Notes: generated by a model from the sequence alone, not told the origin. A stretch of 64,000 bases of DNA from Yinghuangia soli (GCF_021502675.1 NZ_JAKFHA010000001.1:125400-189399), one strand, 5' to 3'. Numbered from the stretch's first letter, positions 40,116-48,834 are shown. Translations and numbers: made by a program.

Positions 40116-40709
40116 TCACGACGACCGCACTTCGCCCGTCCAGGCATTTATCCCCAGTCCACGGAGACGGAGACGCTCCTTGTGGCTGATGAAGCGCGCA
40201 GTCGTCTTCCCCCAAATCGGCAGACCGTCAAGGCAGTCATCGGAAAGCTGCGCATTCAAAACCTTCAGGAGAAATTCGGCCATGCCAACTTCGTAGACAG
40301 ACCATTGGACGTCATTCTCGCGCCATACGACGACAGGCCAAGTACTCAAGTCGTCATCCGACGTAAGCCAGCAATAGATGTTGGCGAACCCGTCGACCCC
40401 CCAGGCAACCAGCGATTGTCGGTCCTCATCACCGAGGCCCTCGGGACCGCCTTCCTCGTCCCAGTTCCCGCGAGCATTCAGAGTCTCTTCGGACATCCGA
40501 CCAGAAGGCCGGCCCGGGTCCATTTGATCGGGGACAAGTATCACCAGAAATCGATCGATCGACCCGGGGCCGAAATGGTCCATGAAGTCCCGAAAGTCAC
40601 CGGGGAGATAGCGGCCTGTCGTAGTGTCGACAGGATGCCAATCGATTGGTTCGGGGGATCCACCAAGCGGCGGCATCAGAGCCAGCAAAGTTGCCACCGA
40701 TTCATCCAT
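40116..40709 (-). CDS. SUKH (SMI1/KNR4) immunity-type protein
   Basis: 197 residues. The SUKH signature is YLPGDFRDFMDHFGPGSIDR followed by FLVILVPDQ, then the mid-strand SLVAWGVDGFANIYCWLTSD, WPVVVWRENDVQWSVYEVGM and the closing helix AEFLLKVLNAQL. The ATG at 40709 with GGAG seven bases upstream is chosen over a GTG at 40745. It is the last of four consecutive SUKH genes. Such arrays are known to protect against a variety of toxins delivered by neighbours. Its GC content is lower than that of the flanks. Confidence 0.85.
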   Translation of the reverse strand: MDESVATLLALMPPLGGSPEPIDWHPVDTTTGRYLPGDFRDFMDHFGPGSIDRFLVILVPDQMDPGRPSGRMSEETLNARGNWDEEGGPEGLGDEDRQSLVAWGVDGFANIYCWLTSDDDLSTWPVVVWRENDVQWSVYEVGMAEFLLKVLNAQLSDDCLDGLPIWGKTTARFISHKERLRLRGLGINAWTGEVRSS

Positions 40710-40747
40710 ACGCCCACTCCGATCCAGTATCGGGAACCGCACCACGG

Positions 40748-41311
40748 CTACTCCCCGAGGAGACGCGCCAAGTTCTGCGTCGCGGAAACGTATGATGTGC
40801 TCTCGGGAAAGACGCTCCTATAGAAGGGCCGATCCAAGCTCCCCGAAAGCAACAGCAGCAAAAACTCGGAAAATCCGCAGGGATACTCTTCCCAATCGTC
40901 AAAATGACGACTGTAGACCACAGTGGTCCAGCCCTGGGGATCGTCCCCCAGACACCTCCAGAAGCAATAGTCACCATCCTCGGTGCACCCCCAAAGAACA
41001 ACGCCTCCGACCTTGGACTCCAACGCCACCGGAAACCCGGCCCGACTCCCCGGGACAACCGACGCCAGCGCGGAGAGCACGTCCCGATTGCTTCTCACAA
41101 TGCCGCTCACACCATTCCGGAAGCGAGGGCCGAGGATCATCAGGTATTCGTCGATAATGCCCTCACCGTAGCACGCTAAGAATTCACGGTAATCAGGCGG
41201 AAGAACCGATCCGAAATGCTCCTCCGCCGATCTCCACTCAGCATCCTTCGCCAGGTCCGGAGCCGAAGGCGGCGGCATCAAAGCTGCGATCTCATGCAAC
41301 TTGCCGACCAC
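40748..41311 (-). CDS. SUKH (SMI1/KNR4) immunity-type protein
   Basis: 187 residues. Core SUKH motif VLPPDYREFLACYGEGIIDE followed by YLMILGPRF, then VVLWGCTEDGDYCFWRCLGD, WTTVVYSRHFDDWEEYPCGF and the terminal SEFLLLLLSGSL helix. The GTG at 41311 has GAAGGGA nine bases upstream and is preferred; the frame is open to a TTG at 41362. It lies 38 bases upstream of the next SUKH gene and shares the same layout with only partial sequence similarity, consistent with divergence after duplication or separate acquisition. Confidence 0.85.
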   Translation of the reverse strand: MVGKLHEIAALMPPPSAPDLAKDAEWRSAEEHFGSVLPPDYREFLACYGEGIIDEYLMILGPRFRNGVSGIVRSNRDVLSALASVVPGSRAGFPVALESKVGGVVLWGCTEDGDYCFWRCLGDDPQGWTTVVYSRHFDDWEEYPCGFSEFLLLLLSGSLDRPFYRSVFPESTSYVSATQNLARLLGE

Positions 41312-41389
41312 TGAAACGATTCCCTTCGTCGGTTCCGACGATTTCCACGAATCCAGGATCAAAATCCAGGCCGCCTGATCGACTCATTG

Positions 41390-41920
41390 CTACGGATACG
41401 CCAGAACGCAAGGGCTGTCTGAGGAGAACCCCTGAGGTAGGCCAACTGCGGGGATCGAACCGTCGAAGAGGCCGACCAGGAAGCTGAGCAGTCCGCCGTC
41501 GAATTCCCACCAATCGTTGTTCGCGGTATTGACCACTACAGTCCATGCTTCCGGAGACTCCGCCGTCTTCCAGTAGAAGGAATCCCCTTGGTTCGAGCTG
41601 CCCCAAGGCGGCAGACCACCCGATTCCGGAAAAGCTACATATCCTTCCGTATCGCCATCATCGACAAAGTCACGAAGAATATCCAGATCGCGGCCGCAGC
41701 TCTCCAGGCGCTTCGCTTCCTCGCCAGGCCGAGGCACCTGAACGAGCAACAGGTCGTCGAATTCGACGGACGGATAGAGTTCGCCGAACTCCTTGTAGTC
41801 AGCCGGGAGAGTGCCCCACTGGGATTCCAGGACATGCCACGCCATCTGAACCCGCTGCGGCCTCCGCGCCGCTCGCAGCGCCGCAACGACCGACTCGAGT
41901 TCACCGATCAAGCTCTGCAT
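41390..41920 (-). CDS. SUKH (SMI1/KNR4) immunity-type protein
   Basis: 176 residues. SUKH motif TLPADYKEFGELYPSVEFDD followed by LLLVQVPRP, mid-strand YVAFPESGGLPPWGSSNQGD with SFYWKTAESPEAWTVVV, and the final helix LSFLVGLFDGSI. The ATG at 41920 is used; upstream sequence in the same frame (to 42016) overlaps the next gene and is Arg/Ser-rich. Third in the four-gene array. Confidence 0.85.
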   Translation of the reverse strand: MQSLIGELESVVAALRAARRPQRVQMAWHVLESQWGTLPADYKEFGELYPSVEFDDLLLVQVPRPGEEAKRLESCGRDLDILRDFVDDGDTEGYVAFPESGGLPPWGSSNQGDSFYWKTAESPEAWTVVVNTANNDWWEFDGGLLSFLVGLFDGSIPAVGLPQGFSSDSPCVLAYP

Positions 41921-41973
41921 TGCCCACTCTCTTTCGCCCGAAGAGCTCCGTACGCCGCCTGGACTGGCCCGAC

Positions 41974-42549
41974 TCAGCCGGACATCGGGAATTGCTCGTC
42001 CCAGTCCGCGTCCCACGGGACTTCCTCACCCCAGGACCGGGTGATCGGCATGAAGGATGGCGCCATCTCTCCGACATTCAGACTGAACATCCCCATGTCG
42101 GCCCCCGAAGCGATCTTGAAGACGAACTCGGTGGTGCTCATGTCGAAGCGGTGCCAATCCGGTTCGTCCTCCGTGCGGCCCAGGATCGACCAGTTCCCCT
42201 GGTCCCCCGGGAGCCAATAGAACGAGTCACCGGCCTCGGAAGCGCCCATCGGCAGGATGCCACCGTCGGACGGATAGGTCGGATACGGGGCAAACATGCT
42301 CCGGTACATCGGGTTGCCCATGAGACTGCCGAACGACTCGACTTGTCGGACGAGTCCGGCTCCCGTGTCCGGCACGAAGACGGCCAAGTAGTTGTTGAAC
42401 ACGCCGGCGCCGAAGACGTCCGCGAAGGCCTTGTAGTCCTGCGGGAGGTCGAGGCCGAGCTCGGCTTCGACTGCGGCCCAATCCGCCGGACCGCGCGCCT
42501 CCGGGACCCTTCCCACGAGCGAAACCAACTGCCCCAGCCAGTCGTTCAT
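41974..42549 (-). CDS. SUKH (SMI1/KNR4) immunity-type protein
   Basis: 191 residues. SUKH motif DLPQDYKAFADVFGAGVFNN followed by YLAVFVPDTG, then ILPMGASEAGDSFYWLPGDQ, WSILGRTEDEPDWHRFDMST and the helix TEFVFKIASG. First gene of the - strand array; 53 bases separate it from the next. The order and spacing suggest one transcript of four immunity-type genes. No toxin gene adjoins the array. Confidence 0.85.
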   Translation of the reverse strand: MNDWLGQLVSLVGRVPEARGPADWAAVEAELGLDLPQDYKAFADVFGAGVFNNYLAVFVPDTGAGLVRQVESFGSLMGNPMYRSMFAPYPTYPSDGGILPMGASEAGDSFYWLPGDQGNWSILGRTEDEPDWHRFDMSTTEFVFKIASGADMGMFSLNVGEMAPSFMPITRSWGEEVPWDADWDEQFPMSG

Positions 42550-42609
42550 CTACTCGCCTTGCTCCCATCGGAGATGGATTCCGGCTTCGACCTTGCCGGC
42601 CACCTTGAT

Positions 42610-42790
42610 ACGCGATGACGGTGACATCCGCTGAGCCGCCCGGGAGCGACGCCGGGGCGGCCTCCCGTTGCGGACACGACGGCGTCGACGAGGGACAGGC
42701 CACGACCCAGACCTCACCGTCGGCCGTACGGCAGAGGAACTCGGCCATCCCGCAGTCGTACACGCAAAGTTGCATGCCGTCTACCGACCC
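42610..42790 (-). pseudogene. remnant of a fifth SUKH gene
   Basis: A - strand frame contains MQLCVYDCGMAEFLCRTADG followed by EVWVV, which matches the VYEVGMAEFL-type C-terminal strand and helix of the SUKH gene at 40116. The preceding SUKH core is missing and the frame afterwards runs into unrelated sequence. This looks like a truncated, decayed copy beside the live array. The limits are approximate. Confidence 0.4.
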
Positions 42791-42854
42791 CAGATGATGC
42801 CCGGCCGGCGGTCCGGATCGAGGCCGGATGGGCGGTCCAAGTTGGGGACGGCGG

Positions 42855-43376
42855 TCAGTTGTAGCCGTCGATCCAGACTCGTACGAGGCCGTTTTCGGGT
42901 GGGCCGATGCTGACGCCGATCATGATGTAGCCGTTCGGCTCGCGCTGGGTGTGTTTGCCGCCGGTGACGGATTCCGGATCGGGGCCGACGCCGTACTGGG
43001 CGAAGCCGGCGAGGCCGGAGTTCTGGGTGCCGGGTTCGAGCGGGAGCCTGATGTGGTTCGCCGTCAGGTATGCCTCCAACTCGGCTTCGGGCATGCGGAA
43101 GCTGAGCAGGACGATGTCGTCCTGGAATCCCGCGATGTACGCCCAGGTGGCGTCCGTGGCGTTCGCAGGGATGGTCACGTCGATGCGTGCGGCGGCCTGC
43201 GGCAGGGGTACGTCGATCTTCTTTTGGCCGGGCAGGCGTTCTTCCGCTTGGTTCGCTGCTCCCTGTGTGGCAAGTGAGCAGGCGTACAGGCCGAGGGGCA
43301 GCATTACCAGGGCTGCGGCAGCGATCGCGAGCCACCAGCGTCGGCGTACGCGGGGCCGGCCGAGGTCAGGGTGCAT
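42855..43376 (-). CDS. hypothetical membrane-anchored or lipid-anchored protein
   Basis: 173 residues. A basic N-terminus and one hydrophobic stretch (WWLAIAAAALVMLPLGLYAC) end in a Cys that could be a lipobox, though the preceding residues are not ideal. The outside part is beta-rich (IDVTIPANATDATWAYIAGF, LLSFRMPEAELEAYLTANHI) and closes with VSIGPPENGLVRVWIDGYN. Similar short proteins are frequent in streptomycetes; no function is known. ATG at 43376. Confidence 0.7.
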   Translation of the reverse strand: MHPDLGRPRVRRRWWLAIAAAALVMLPLGLYACSLATQGAANQAEERLPGQKKIDVPLPQAAARIDVTIPANATDATWAYIAGFQDDIVLLSFRMPEAELEAYLTANHIRLPLEPGTQNSGLAGFAQYGVGPDPESVTGGKHTQREPNGYIMIGVSIGPPENGLVRVWIDGYN

Positions 43377-43514
43377 GAGTGCGTCCGCTCATGCGGTTGT
43401 GGTGCAGAGGACAGCAAGGCGATCGCGCTGCGTGCTGCTGGCGGTGGCGGTGGCGTGGATGCCGTACTCCCGTGTGGGGCGGGTTCGGTGGGGTGTGGCC
43501 ATTCTGCCGTTCGG

Positions 43515-43985
43515 CTACTCGGGGTCTTCCTCGGGGAGCATTCCGCTGGCTCGCGCTATGGCATCGAGTTCGGCCTGGTCGCGGCTGCGTTCGGCGGCCT
43601 TGCGGTCCAGGCTGTCGCGCATCGCCGCGAGGCGTTCGGGGTCGGCGGCGGTATCCGGCGGGACGAGGGTCTGGGCGCCCTTGACATGGGCGCCGTCGCC
43701 GAGGTCGACCACCACGTGGTCGGCGCGGTCTTCGTGGCCGGAGGCGAGGGCGCCCATCAGGCCCATGATGACGAGGACTTCCCGTTGGACTTCGGGCGTG
43801 AAGAGCGCTCGTTCCTCGTCGTCCATATGGATCTTGATGGTGCCTCCGCCGTTCTCCGCCCAGAGTTTGAGCACGTCCCGGAGGAGTTCGTACTGCGCCT
43901 CGGGCATGCGGATCCGGAGCGATTCGACGTAGAGGGACAGCCGTTGCTTCGCGAACTCCGCGGGGTCGTCCACTTCGTCGTCCAT
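43515..43985 (-). CDS. hypothetical protein, acidic and helical
   Basis: 156 residues with no recognised domain. Helical first half (EFAKQRLSLYVESLRIRMPE), a central strand GGGTIKIHMDDEERALFTPE, and a charged C-terminus with ERLAAMRDSLDRKAAERSRD that may form a coiled coil. Soluble, no signal. A short acidic open frame just upstream (44142-43990, another frame, beginning MIHDPDMSTVWNGVQDEGP) might be a frameshifted N-terminal part or a separate small gene. The function is unknown. Confidence 0.6.
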   Translation of the reverse strand: MDDEVDDPAEFAKQRLSLYVESLRIRMPEAQYELLRDVLKLWAENGGGTIKIHMDDEERALFTPEVQREVLVIMGLMGALASGHEDRADHVVVDLGDGAHVKGAQTLVPPDTAADPERLAAMRDSLDRKAAERSRDQAELDAIARASGMLPEEDPE

Positions 43986-44350
43986 GTGGACCAGCGTGCC
44001 CGAGTGGGGACGCGGTGCCTATTGCTTCGATGTCCCGGCTGGACTCGGGGAGAGCGTCGGCGGGGTAAGCGGAGGCCGGGACGGTGGGGCCTTCGTCCTG
44101 GACGCCGTTCCAGACCGTGGACATGTCGGGATCGTGGATCATTCCCAGTTCGGTGCACGGACCGGAGGCGTGTCGAGGGCGCGCCGGTGAGCAGTTCGCA
44201 CGTCAGGAGCTCCGCAGTCCAAGCCGTCTCGGCGCTCCCGAAGGAGGCAAGGAGATCTCAAACGAAGTGGCTTATGGATGCGCGAAGTTACGGGCACAAC
44301 TGGCAGCTCACGAGGCCCAGGCAGACGCCCGGGAGTTCAGATCGCCGAGC
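43986..44350. other. intergenic region, no firm gene
   Basis: 365 bases. The left half carries the promoter region of the - strand gene at 43985 and a short open - strand frame. The right half (44228-44350) is open in the frame of the DUF5753-like stub and may be decayed coding sequence. Confidence 0.45.
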
Positions 44351-44485
44351 ATGACCGATGCTGCCTACATTGGGAGCGTCGATGATGTCACGCTGCAAGC
44401 AAGGGCGTTCGACTACTTGCGCGCTCGCGCTCTCGATCCGGACGCGTCCCGCCGGATCGCTTTGAAGGCGATCAAGGAGTTCTGA
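44351..44485 (+). pseudogene. C-terminal stub of a DUF5753 (Scr1-type) HTH regulator
   Basis: 44 residues from MTDAAYIGSVDDVTLQARAF to the stop at 44485. It resembles the last part of DUF5753: a pattern F-D-x-L-R-A-x-A-L-x-P-x-x-S followed by a terminal I-K-E-F helix. The helix-turn-helix and most of DUF5753 are absent. It abuts the DUF397 gene with a one-base overlap (TGATG), the usual place of the complete regulator, so a deletion in the ancestor is likely. The frame remains open to 44228 but without similarity. Confidence 0.5.
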
Positions 44486-44673
44486 TGCGCATAGCCGACT
44501 CTGAACGGAATTGGCACGGGAGCAGTTACAGCAACGCGCACGGCGGTCAGTGCGTCGAGGTGGCTCTCGGGATGGGGACGACAGCGTTCCGGGACTCGAA
44601 AGAGCGTGGGCGCGGTGTGGTCCTGGTACCGCGGGCTGCCTGGGTGACGCTGGTGGTCGGGGTACGAGCCTAG
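44485..44673 (+). CDS. DUF397 family protein
   Basis: 62 residues. The family pattern is complete: N-W-H-G-S-S-Y-S-N-A, GGQCVEVALG, FRDSKERGRGVVLVPRAAW and VTLVVGVRA. DUF397 proteins normally pair with an upstream HTH/DUF5753 regulator, acting as its antagonist in streptomycete development and as part of toxin-antitoxin-like modules. The ATG overlaps the stop of the regulator stub by one base. Without an intact partner it may be an orphan or act on paralogues elsewhere. Confidence 0.88.
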   Translation: MRIADSERNWHGSSYSNAHGGQCVEVALGMGTTAFRDSKERGRGVVLVPRAAWVTLVVGVRA

Positions 44674-44782
44674 GTCTGGTGGACCCAGGCTCCGGCGGGT
44701 GATGGGTGACGAGCGGGGTTCGCGTCAGGGTGGGGGCACCGCGGAAGAGCGGGAGCCACTCGGACTCGAACGGGAGCCTCAC

Positions 44783-45094
44783 ATGTCGGAGAAGACCACC
44801 ACCAAGACGCTGATCCTGAACGTCGAGCTGCGGGCGCTGCCGGAAGCCGCGGATCAGGTTCGGGAGACCCTGGACGCTCTGACCGGGCCCAGTCGTGCGG
44901 AAGCCGGGTGTCGCGGCTATCAGCAGTACGTCGATCCGTACGATCCCACCCGCTTCTCGATCATCGAGGAGTGGGACGACCAGGCCGCCCTCGACTACCA
45001 CTTCACGACCGAGCACTTCCTCATCGCGAAGAAGGTCCTGGACGTCGCGCTGGCGGAGCCGTTCCGGCTGCGCTTCCTGGAGGACCGCAGCTAA
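44783..45094 (+). CDS. antibiotic biosynthesis monooxygenase (ABM) domain protein
   Basis: 103 residues, a single ABM ferredoxin-like domain. Family pattern: ILNVELRALPEAADQVRETL, SRAEAGCRGYQQYVDPYDPT, FSIIEEWDDQAALDYHFTTE and F(L)IAKKVLDV. Such cofactor-free proteins oxidise quinones or act on small reactive compounds as dimers. The ATG at 44783 has GGGAG seven bases upstream. It is followed on the same strand by the aspT gene, 160 bases away; a link is not evident. Confidence 0.88.
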   Translation: MSEKTTTKTLILNVELRALPEAADQVRETLDALTGPSRAEAGCRGYQQYVDPYDPTRFSIIEEWDDQAALDYHFTTEHFLIAKKVLDVALAEPFRLRFLEDRS

Positions 45095-45254
45095 GCCCCA
45101 GGAGGGACGGCGGTCCGGTGGTCCGTGGCAGGGCTGCCGGGCCGCCGCATCGGAGTCGGGCGTCACTCGTTCGGCTGGTGGCGCGGGGCGGGGTCGGGCG
45201 CAGGGCAGTGTGATGCTGACGCAGTGGATTTGCTGCGTTTTGCGGAGGCCTGTC

Positions 45255-46937
45255 TTGCTCAATCTCCTGAGGGAGAACGCCGTCCTGGCGTTGTTCGCTT
45301 GTCTCGCGTTGGGCTATTTGGTCGGCAAGTTACGCGTCGGACCGATCACCCTCGGCGGCATCTGCGGCACGCTGATCGTGTCGATGCTGATCGGCGCGCA
45401 GCACGTGAGTGTGAACGCCGACGTCAAGAACGTGGCGTTCGCGCTGTTCATCTTCTCGCTGGGGTACATCGCCGGCCCCGGCTTCGTGGCGAATCTGAAT
45501 GCCAAGGGGCTGCGCTTCGGCGTGCTGTCCATCATGGAAGCCGTCGTGGTGGTGGTCATCGCAGTGGTGATCACGAAGGTCGGCGGCCTGGACGTCGGTA
45601 CGGGGGCCGGCATCCTGGCCGGCGCCGCCACCGAATCCGCGGTCGTCGGCACCGCGCAAGAGGCCATCACCGAGCTGTCCGGCATCACCGAGCAGCAGGC
45701 GACGCAGTTGCAGGCGCACGTGGCCACGGCCTACTCGGTCTGTTACCTGTTCGGCCTCATCACCATCGTGCTGCTGACCAGCCAGCTCTTCCCTCGGCTG
45801 ATGAAGATCAACCTGGCCGACGCGAGCCGCGAGCTGTGGCACAAGATGCGCGGGGGAGACGCAACGCTGGAGGAAGGCCAGGAGGCGTCCATGCCTGCCC
45901 TGGTCGGCCGGACGTACGAGGTGGCCGTCGGTGACGGGGCCACGGTCCAGACCTTGGAAGAGTCCGTCCAGCTGCACGCGTCGATCGAAGGGGTCAAGCG
46001 CGGCACGAAGGTGCTGACCGTCTCCCCCGAGCTGAAGCTGCGCACCGGCGACCGGGTGCTGGTGGTGGGCAAGCGCGAGGGCGTCATGGGCATCGGCGAG
46101 AGCCTGGGCCCGGAGACCTCGGGCGTCCCCGGCATCGAAAGCCCCCTGACAGTCAGGGAGTTGGTGCTCACCGAGAAGAAGCTGGCCGGGCAGACGGTCG
46201 CCGCGGTGAACAAGGCGTACCCGGTGGAGACCGAGGGCGTCTACCTGACCGGCCTGCAGCGGGTGGGCCAGGATCTGCCCGCCTCCGGGGAGACCGAGCT
46301 GCACCACGGCGACACTCTGACGGTGGTCGGTACGGCATCCAAGGTCGACCGGTTCCAGAAGAAGTTCGGGGCGAAGGTACGCACCGAGAGCGCCGACTGG
46401 GTGTACATCGGCTTCGGCATCTGCCTGGGCGTACTCCTCGGCCAGATCGTCGTGCACATCGGCGACGCGAATCTGACGTTGGGAACGGGCGGCGGCTGCC
46501 TGATCTCGGGCCTGGTCTTCGGGTGGTTCCGGTCCACGCAGCCGACGTTCGGCGCGTACCCGCCGGTCGCCGCGCAGACCATGAAGGATCTCGGGCTGGC
46601 GATGTTCATCGCGGTCACCGGCCTGGCCGCGGGCCCGGACGCCGGTCCGCTGCTGAAGCAGTACCCGCTGCTTCTGCCGCTGTCCGGCATCGCGATGGTG
46701 GTGATCCCGGCGTTCCTCGGCCTGTGGATCGGCCGGAAGTTCCTCAAGATCGACAAGCCGATCCTGATCGGCGCGATCGCCGGCCAGCAGTGCTCGACTC
46801 CGGCGATCACCGCGGTGACCAACACCGCGAACAGCAGCGTGCCGATGCTGGGCTACACGATCACGTACACACTCTCGAACTTCCTGCTGCCGCTGACGGG
46901 GCCGATCTTCGTCGGGATCATCGGCCTGCAGACGTAG
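45255..46937 (+). CDS. aspT: aspartate:alanine exchanger, AspT/YidE/YbjL family
   Basis: 560 residues with the family's plan: about five membrane helices (AVLALFACLALGYLVG onward), a cytosolic loop with two RCK_C/TrkA-C-like domains (residues about 215-380, e.g. IEGVKRGTKVLTVSPELKLR and GETELHHGDTLTVVG), then about five more helices with the repeated AspT motif (LGTGGGCLISGLVFGWFRST, LGLAMFIAVTGLAAGP, AGQQCSTPAITAVTN). In known cases it swaps aspartate for alanine, gaining a proton-motive force together with AspD. The TTG start at 45255 has GGAGG six bases upstream and fits the family N-terminus. Convergent to the aspD gene. Confidence 0.9.
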   Translation: MLNLLRENAVLALFACLALGYLVGKLRVGPITLGGICGTLIVSMLIGAQHVSVNADVKNVAFALFIFSLGYIAGPGFVANLNAKGLRFGVLSIMEAVVVVVIAVVITKVGGLDVGTGAGILAGAATESAVVGTAQEAITELSGITEQQATQLQAHVATAYSVCYLFGLITIVLLTSQLFPRLMKINLADASRELWHKMRGGDATLEEGQEASMPALVGRTYEVAVGDGATVQTLEESVQLHASIEGVKRGTKVLTVSPELKLRTGDRVLVVGKREGVMGIGESLGPETSGVPGIESPLTVRELVLTEKKLAGQTVAAVNKAYPVETEGVYLTGLQRVGQDLPASGETELHHGDTLTVVGTASKVDRFQKKFGAKVRTESADWVYIGFGICLGVLLGQIVVHIGDANLTLGTGGGCLISGLVFGWFRSTQPTFGAYPPVAAQTMKDLGLAMFIAVTGLAAGPDAGPLLKQYPLLLPLSGIAMVVIPAFLGLWIGRKFLKIDKPILIGAIAGQQCSTPAITAVTNTANSSVPMLGYTITYTLSNFLLPLTGPIFVGIIGLQT

Positions 46938-46967
46938 GAGAAGAAGGACGGACCGGGTACGGGAATG

Positions 46968-47002
46968 GCGAAAGGCGCCCTGGGATCCAGGGCGCCTTTC
47001 GC
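46968..47002. terminator. bidirectional terminator between aspT and aspD
   Basis: A perfect 16-base inverted repeat (46968-46983 and 46987-47002) with a three-base loop (GAT) sits between the two convergent stops at 46937 and 47025. It can serve both transcripts. Confidence 0.85.
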
Positions 47003-47024
47003 GGTCACGAGCGCGGGGGCAAGC

Positions 47025-48704
47025 TCACCCCCCGTTCCCGCCCGGCCTCCCCGCGTCCACCCACTCCTGGTGGTAGTCGTCGAAGATCCGCCGCACATGG
47101 TGGCCGATCTTCAAGTAGTCGAGGTCGTCCAGGTTCGCGAGCGACGCGCGGATCGACCACTCCGGCCCGTCGAACCCGCCGCCGTTGAGCAGCACCACCG
47201 ACGTCTGCTCGGCGAGCCGGAACAGTGCGTCGACCGGTTCGTAGTTGGCCTCCAGGTACTTGGCGAAGGCCGCGCCGTACTCGCGCTTCGCCTGGGCCAT
47301 CAGGTCCAGTTCGATGTAGTAGCAGGCGCGCTTCGGGTCGTCGTTGATCGTCATCCCGGAGCCCTCGAGCAGCAGCCCGAGCCGCCGCCGCACGGTCTCC
47401 TGCAGGAGCTGCTTGTACGCCTGCCCCTCCTCCAGCAGCCCGAACAGCGAGAACAGCGCCATCTGCACCTGCTGCGGCAGGCTCAGCCCGGCCGTGTGGT
47501 TCAGTGCGACCTGCCGCGAGTCGGCGACCATGCGGTCGATGAACTTCAGGGCCCCCGGGTCGAGCGTCAGCGTCCCGTAGCGCTTCGCGAGGCGGGCCTT
47601 CTCAGCGTCCGGCAGGGCCGCGATCAGCTCGTCGATGACGTTGTCGTCGTGGATGCCGATGACGCCGACCCGCCAGCCCGTCGCACCGAAGTGCTTGGAG
47701 TACGAGTAGACCAGGATGGTGTTGCGCGGCAGGTCCGCGGCGATGGTCCGGAAGCCGTCCACGAACGTCCCGTACACGTCGTCCGTCACCACAATCAGGT
47801 TCGGGTTCTGGTCCCGGACGATCCCGGCCATCTGCGCCGCAACCCGCTCGGACAGCGCGAGCGAGGGCGGGTTGCTCGGGTTGACCAGGCACACCATCTT
47901 GATCGACGGGTCGGCCAGCTTGGCGACCTCCGACTCCGGATACCGCCACTCGCGCACGCCGTCCTCGGCAAAGAGGTCGGCCTTGATCTCCACCACGTCG
48001 AAGGCGTACGTGTCGAGTTCGGGGATCTCGATGTACGGGGTGAACACCGGCACCATCAGCGCGATCCGGTCGCCGCGCGCCAGGATCCCGTTCTTCATCA
48101 GCGAGTCGAAGACGTAGCACATCGCCGCCGTGCCGCCCTCGGTCGCGAACAGGCTGAGGTGGTTGCCGGCCGCCGCCTTGCCGTCGAAGACCTCCTGGTG
48201 GAGGTAGGTCCGGATGACCTGCTCGGTGCAGGTCAGGATGCGGTCCGGCACCGGGTAGTTGTCGCCGATGTACGCGTCCACCAGCTCGTGCACCCACGTG
48301 TCCGGGTCGAAGCCGAGCGTGTCGATGCCGTAGCGGATGCACTTGTGCAGCATCTCGACCCCGACGAGCCCGGGGTTCGCGGTACGGAACGCCTCGAACC
48401 GCGCCGCGGCCCCCGGCACCGCGGGCATCCCGCCCAGGTCGTCGGCCGTCCACACCCGCCGGCTCTCCCCCAGCGCGAAGTGCCCGAGCGCGAGGAACGC
48501 CTCGCGCGGCCCGGTGGCGATCCAGTTCGGATTGCCCCGGCCCGCGTTGAGCATCTGCTGCGCCGCCTGGTGCTTCTGCTTGTCCTCGGCACCTGCCGCG
48601 GCCGCATGCGCCTCGGCGAGCTTGATGAACTCGGCCTTCAGCTCGAAAGGGCTCAGGGCTGCGAGGCTGCGCATCTTGTCGCGGCTGTAGGTGGCCTTGG
48701 GCAC
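47025..48704 (-). CDS. aspD: aspartate 4-decarboxylase / aspartate aminotransferase (AspD, EC 4.1.1.12)
   Basis: 559 residues, PLP fold type I. It converts L-aspartate to L-alanine and CO2, with some transaminase activity. Motifs: FELKAEFIKLAE at the N-terminus, GRGNPNWIATGPREAFLALG, the ligand region VCLVNPSNPPSLALSERV, VTDDVYGTF and the PLP-binding Lys in LVYSYSKHFGATGWRVG. Length and the N-terminal extension fit AspD rather than ordinary aminotransferases. GTG at 48704 with GAGGAG seven bases upstream. With AspT it forms an aspartate/alanine exchange cycle that consumes a proton inside and stores energy or raises pH. Confidence 0.93.
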   Translation of the reverse strand: MPKATYSRDKMRSLAALSPFELKAEFIKLAEAHAAAAGAEDKQKHQAAQQMLNAGRGNPNWIATGPREAFLALGHFALGESRRVWTADDLGGMPAVPGAAARFEAFRTANPGLVGVEMLHKCIRYGIDTLGFDPDTWVHELVDAYIGDNYPVPDRILTCTEQVIRTYLHQEVFDGKAAAGNHLSLFATEGGTAAMCYVFDSLMKNGILARGDRIALMVPVFTPYIEIPELDTYAFDVVEIKADLFAEDGVREWRYPESEVAKLADPSIKMVCLVNPSNPPSLALSERVAAQMAGIVRDQNPNLIVVTDDVYGTFVDGFRTIAADLPRNTILVYSYSKHFGATGWRVGVIGIHDDNVIDELIAALPDAEKARLAKRYGTLTLDPGALKFIDRMVADSRQVALNHTAGLSLPQQVQMALFSLFGLLEEGQAYKQLLQETVRRRLGLLLEGSGMTINDDPKRACYYIELDLMAQAKREYGAAFAKYLEANYEPVDALFRLAEQTSVVLLNGGGFDGPEWSIRASLANLDDLDYLKIGHHVRRIFDDYHQEWVDAGRPGGNGG

Positions 48705-48834
48705 GGCACGGCTCCTCTGGGACAGGGACGGTCGGCACCGTGTACCCCGGAATCGGCATCCGTAATGTGCCGCGACCAGGGCCTCCGCGGCCGGCGCGGC
48801 GTGTCCCGCGGCGATCATCGGGTAGGGGCCTGGT

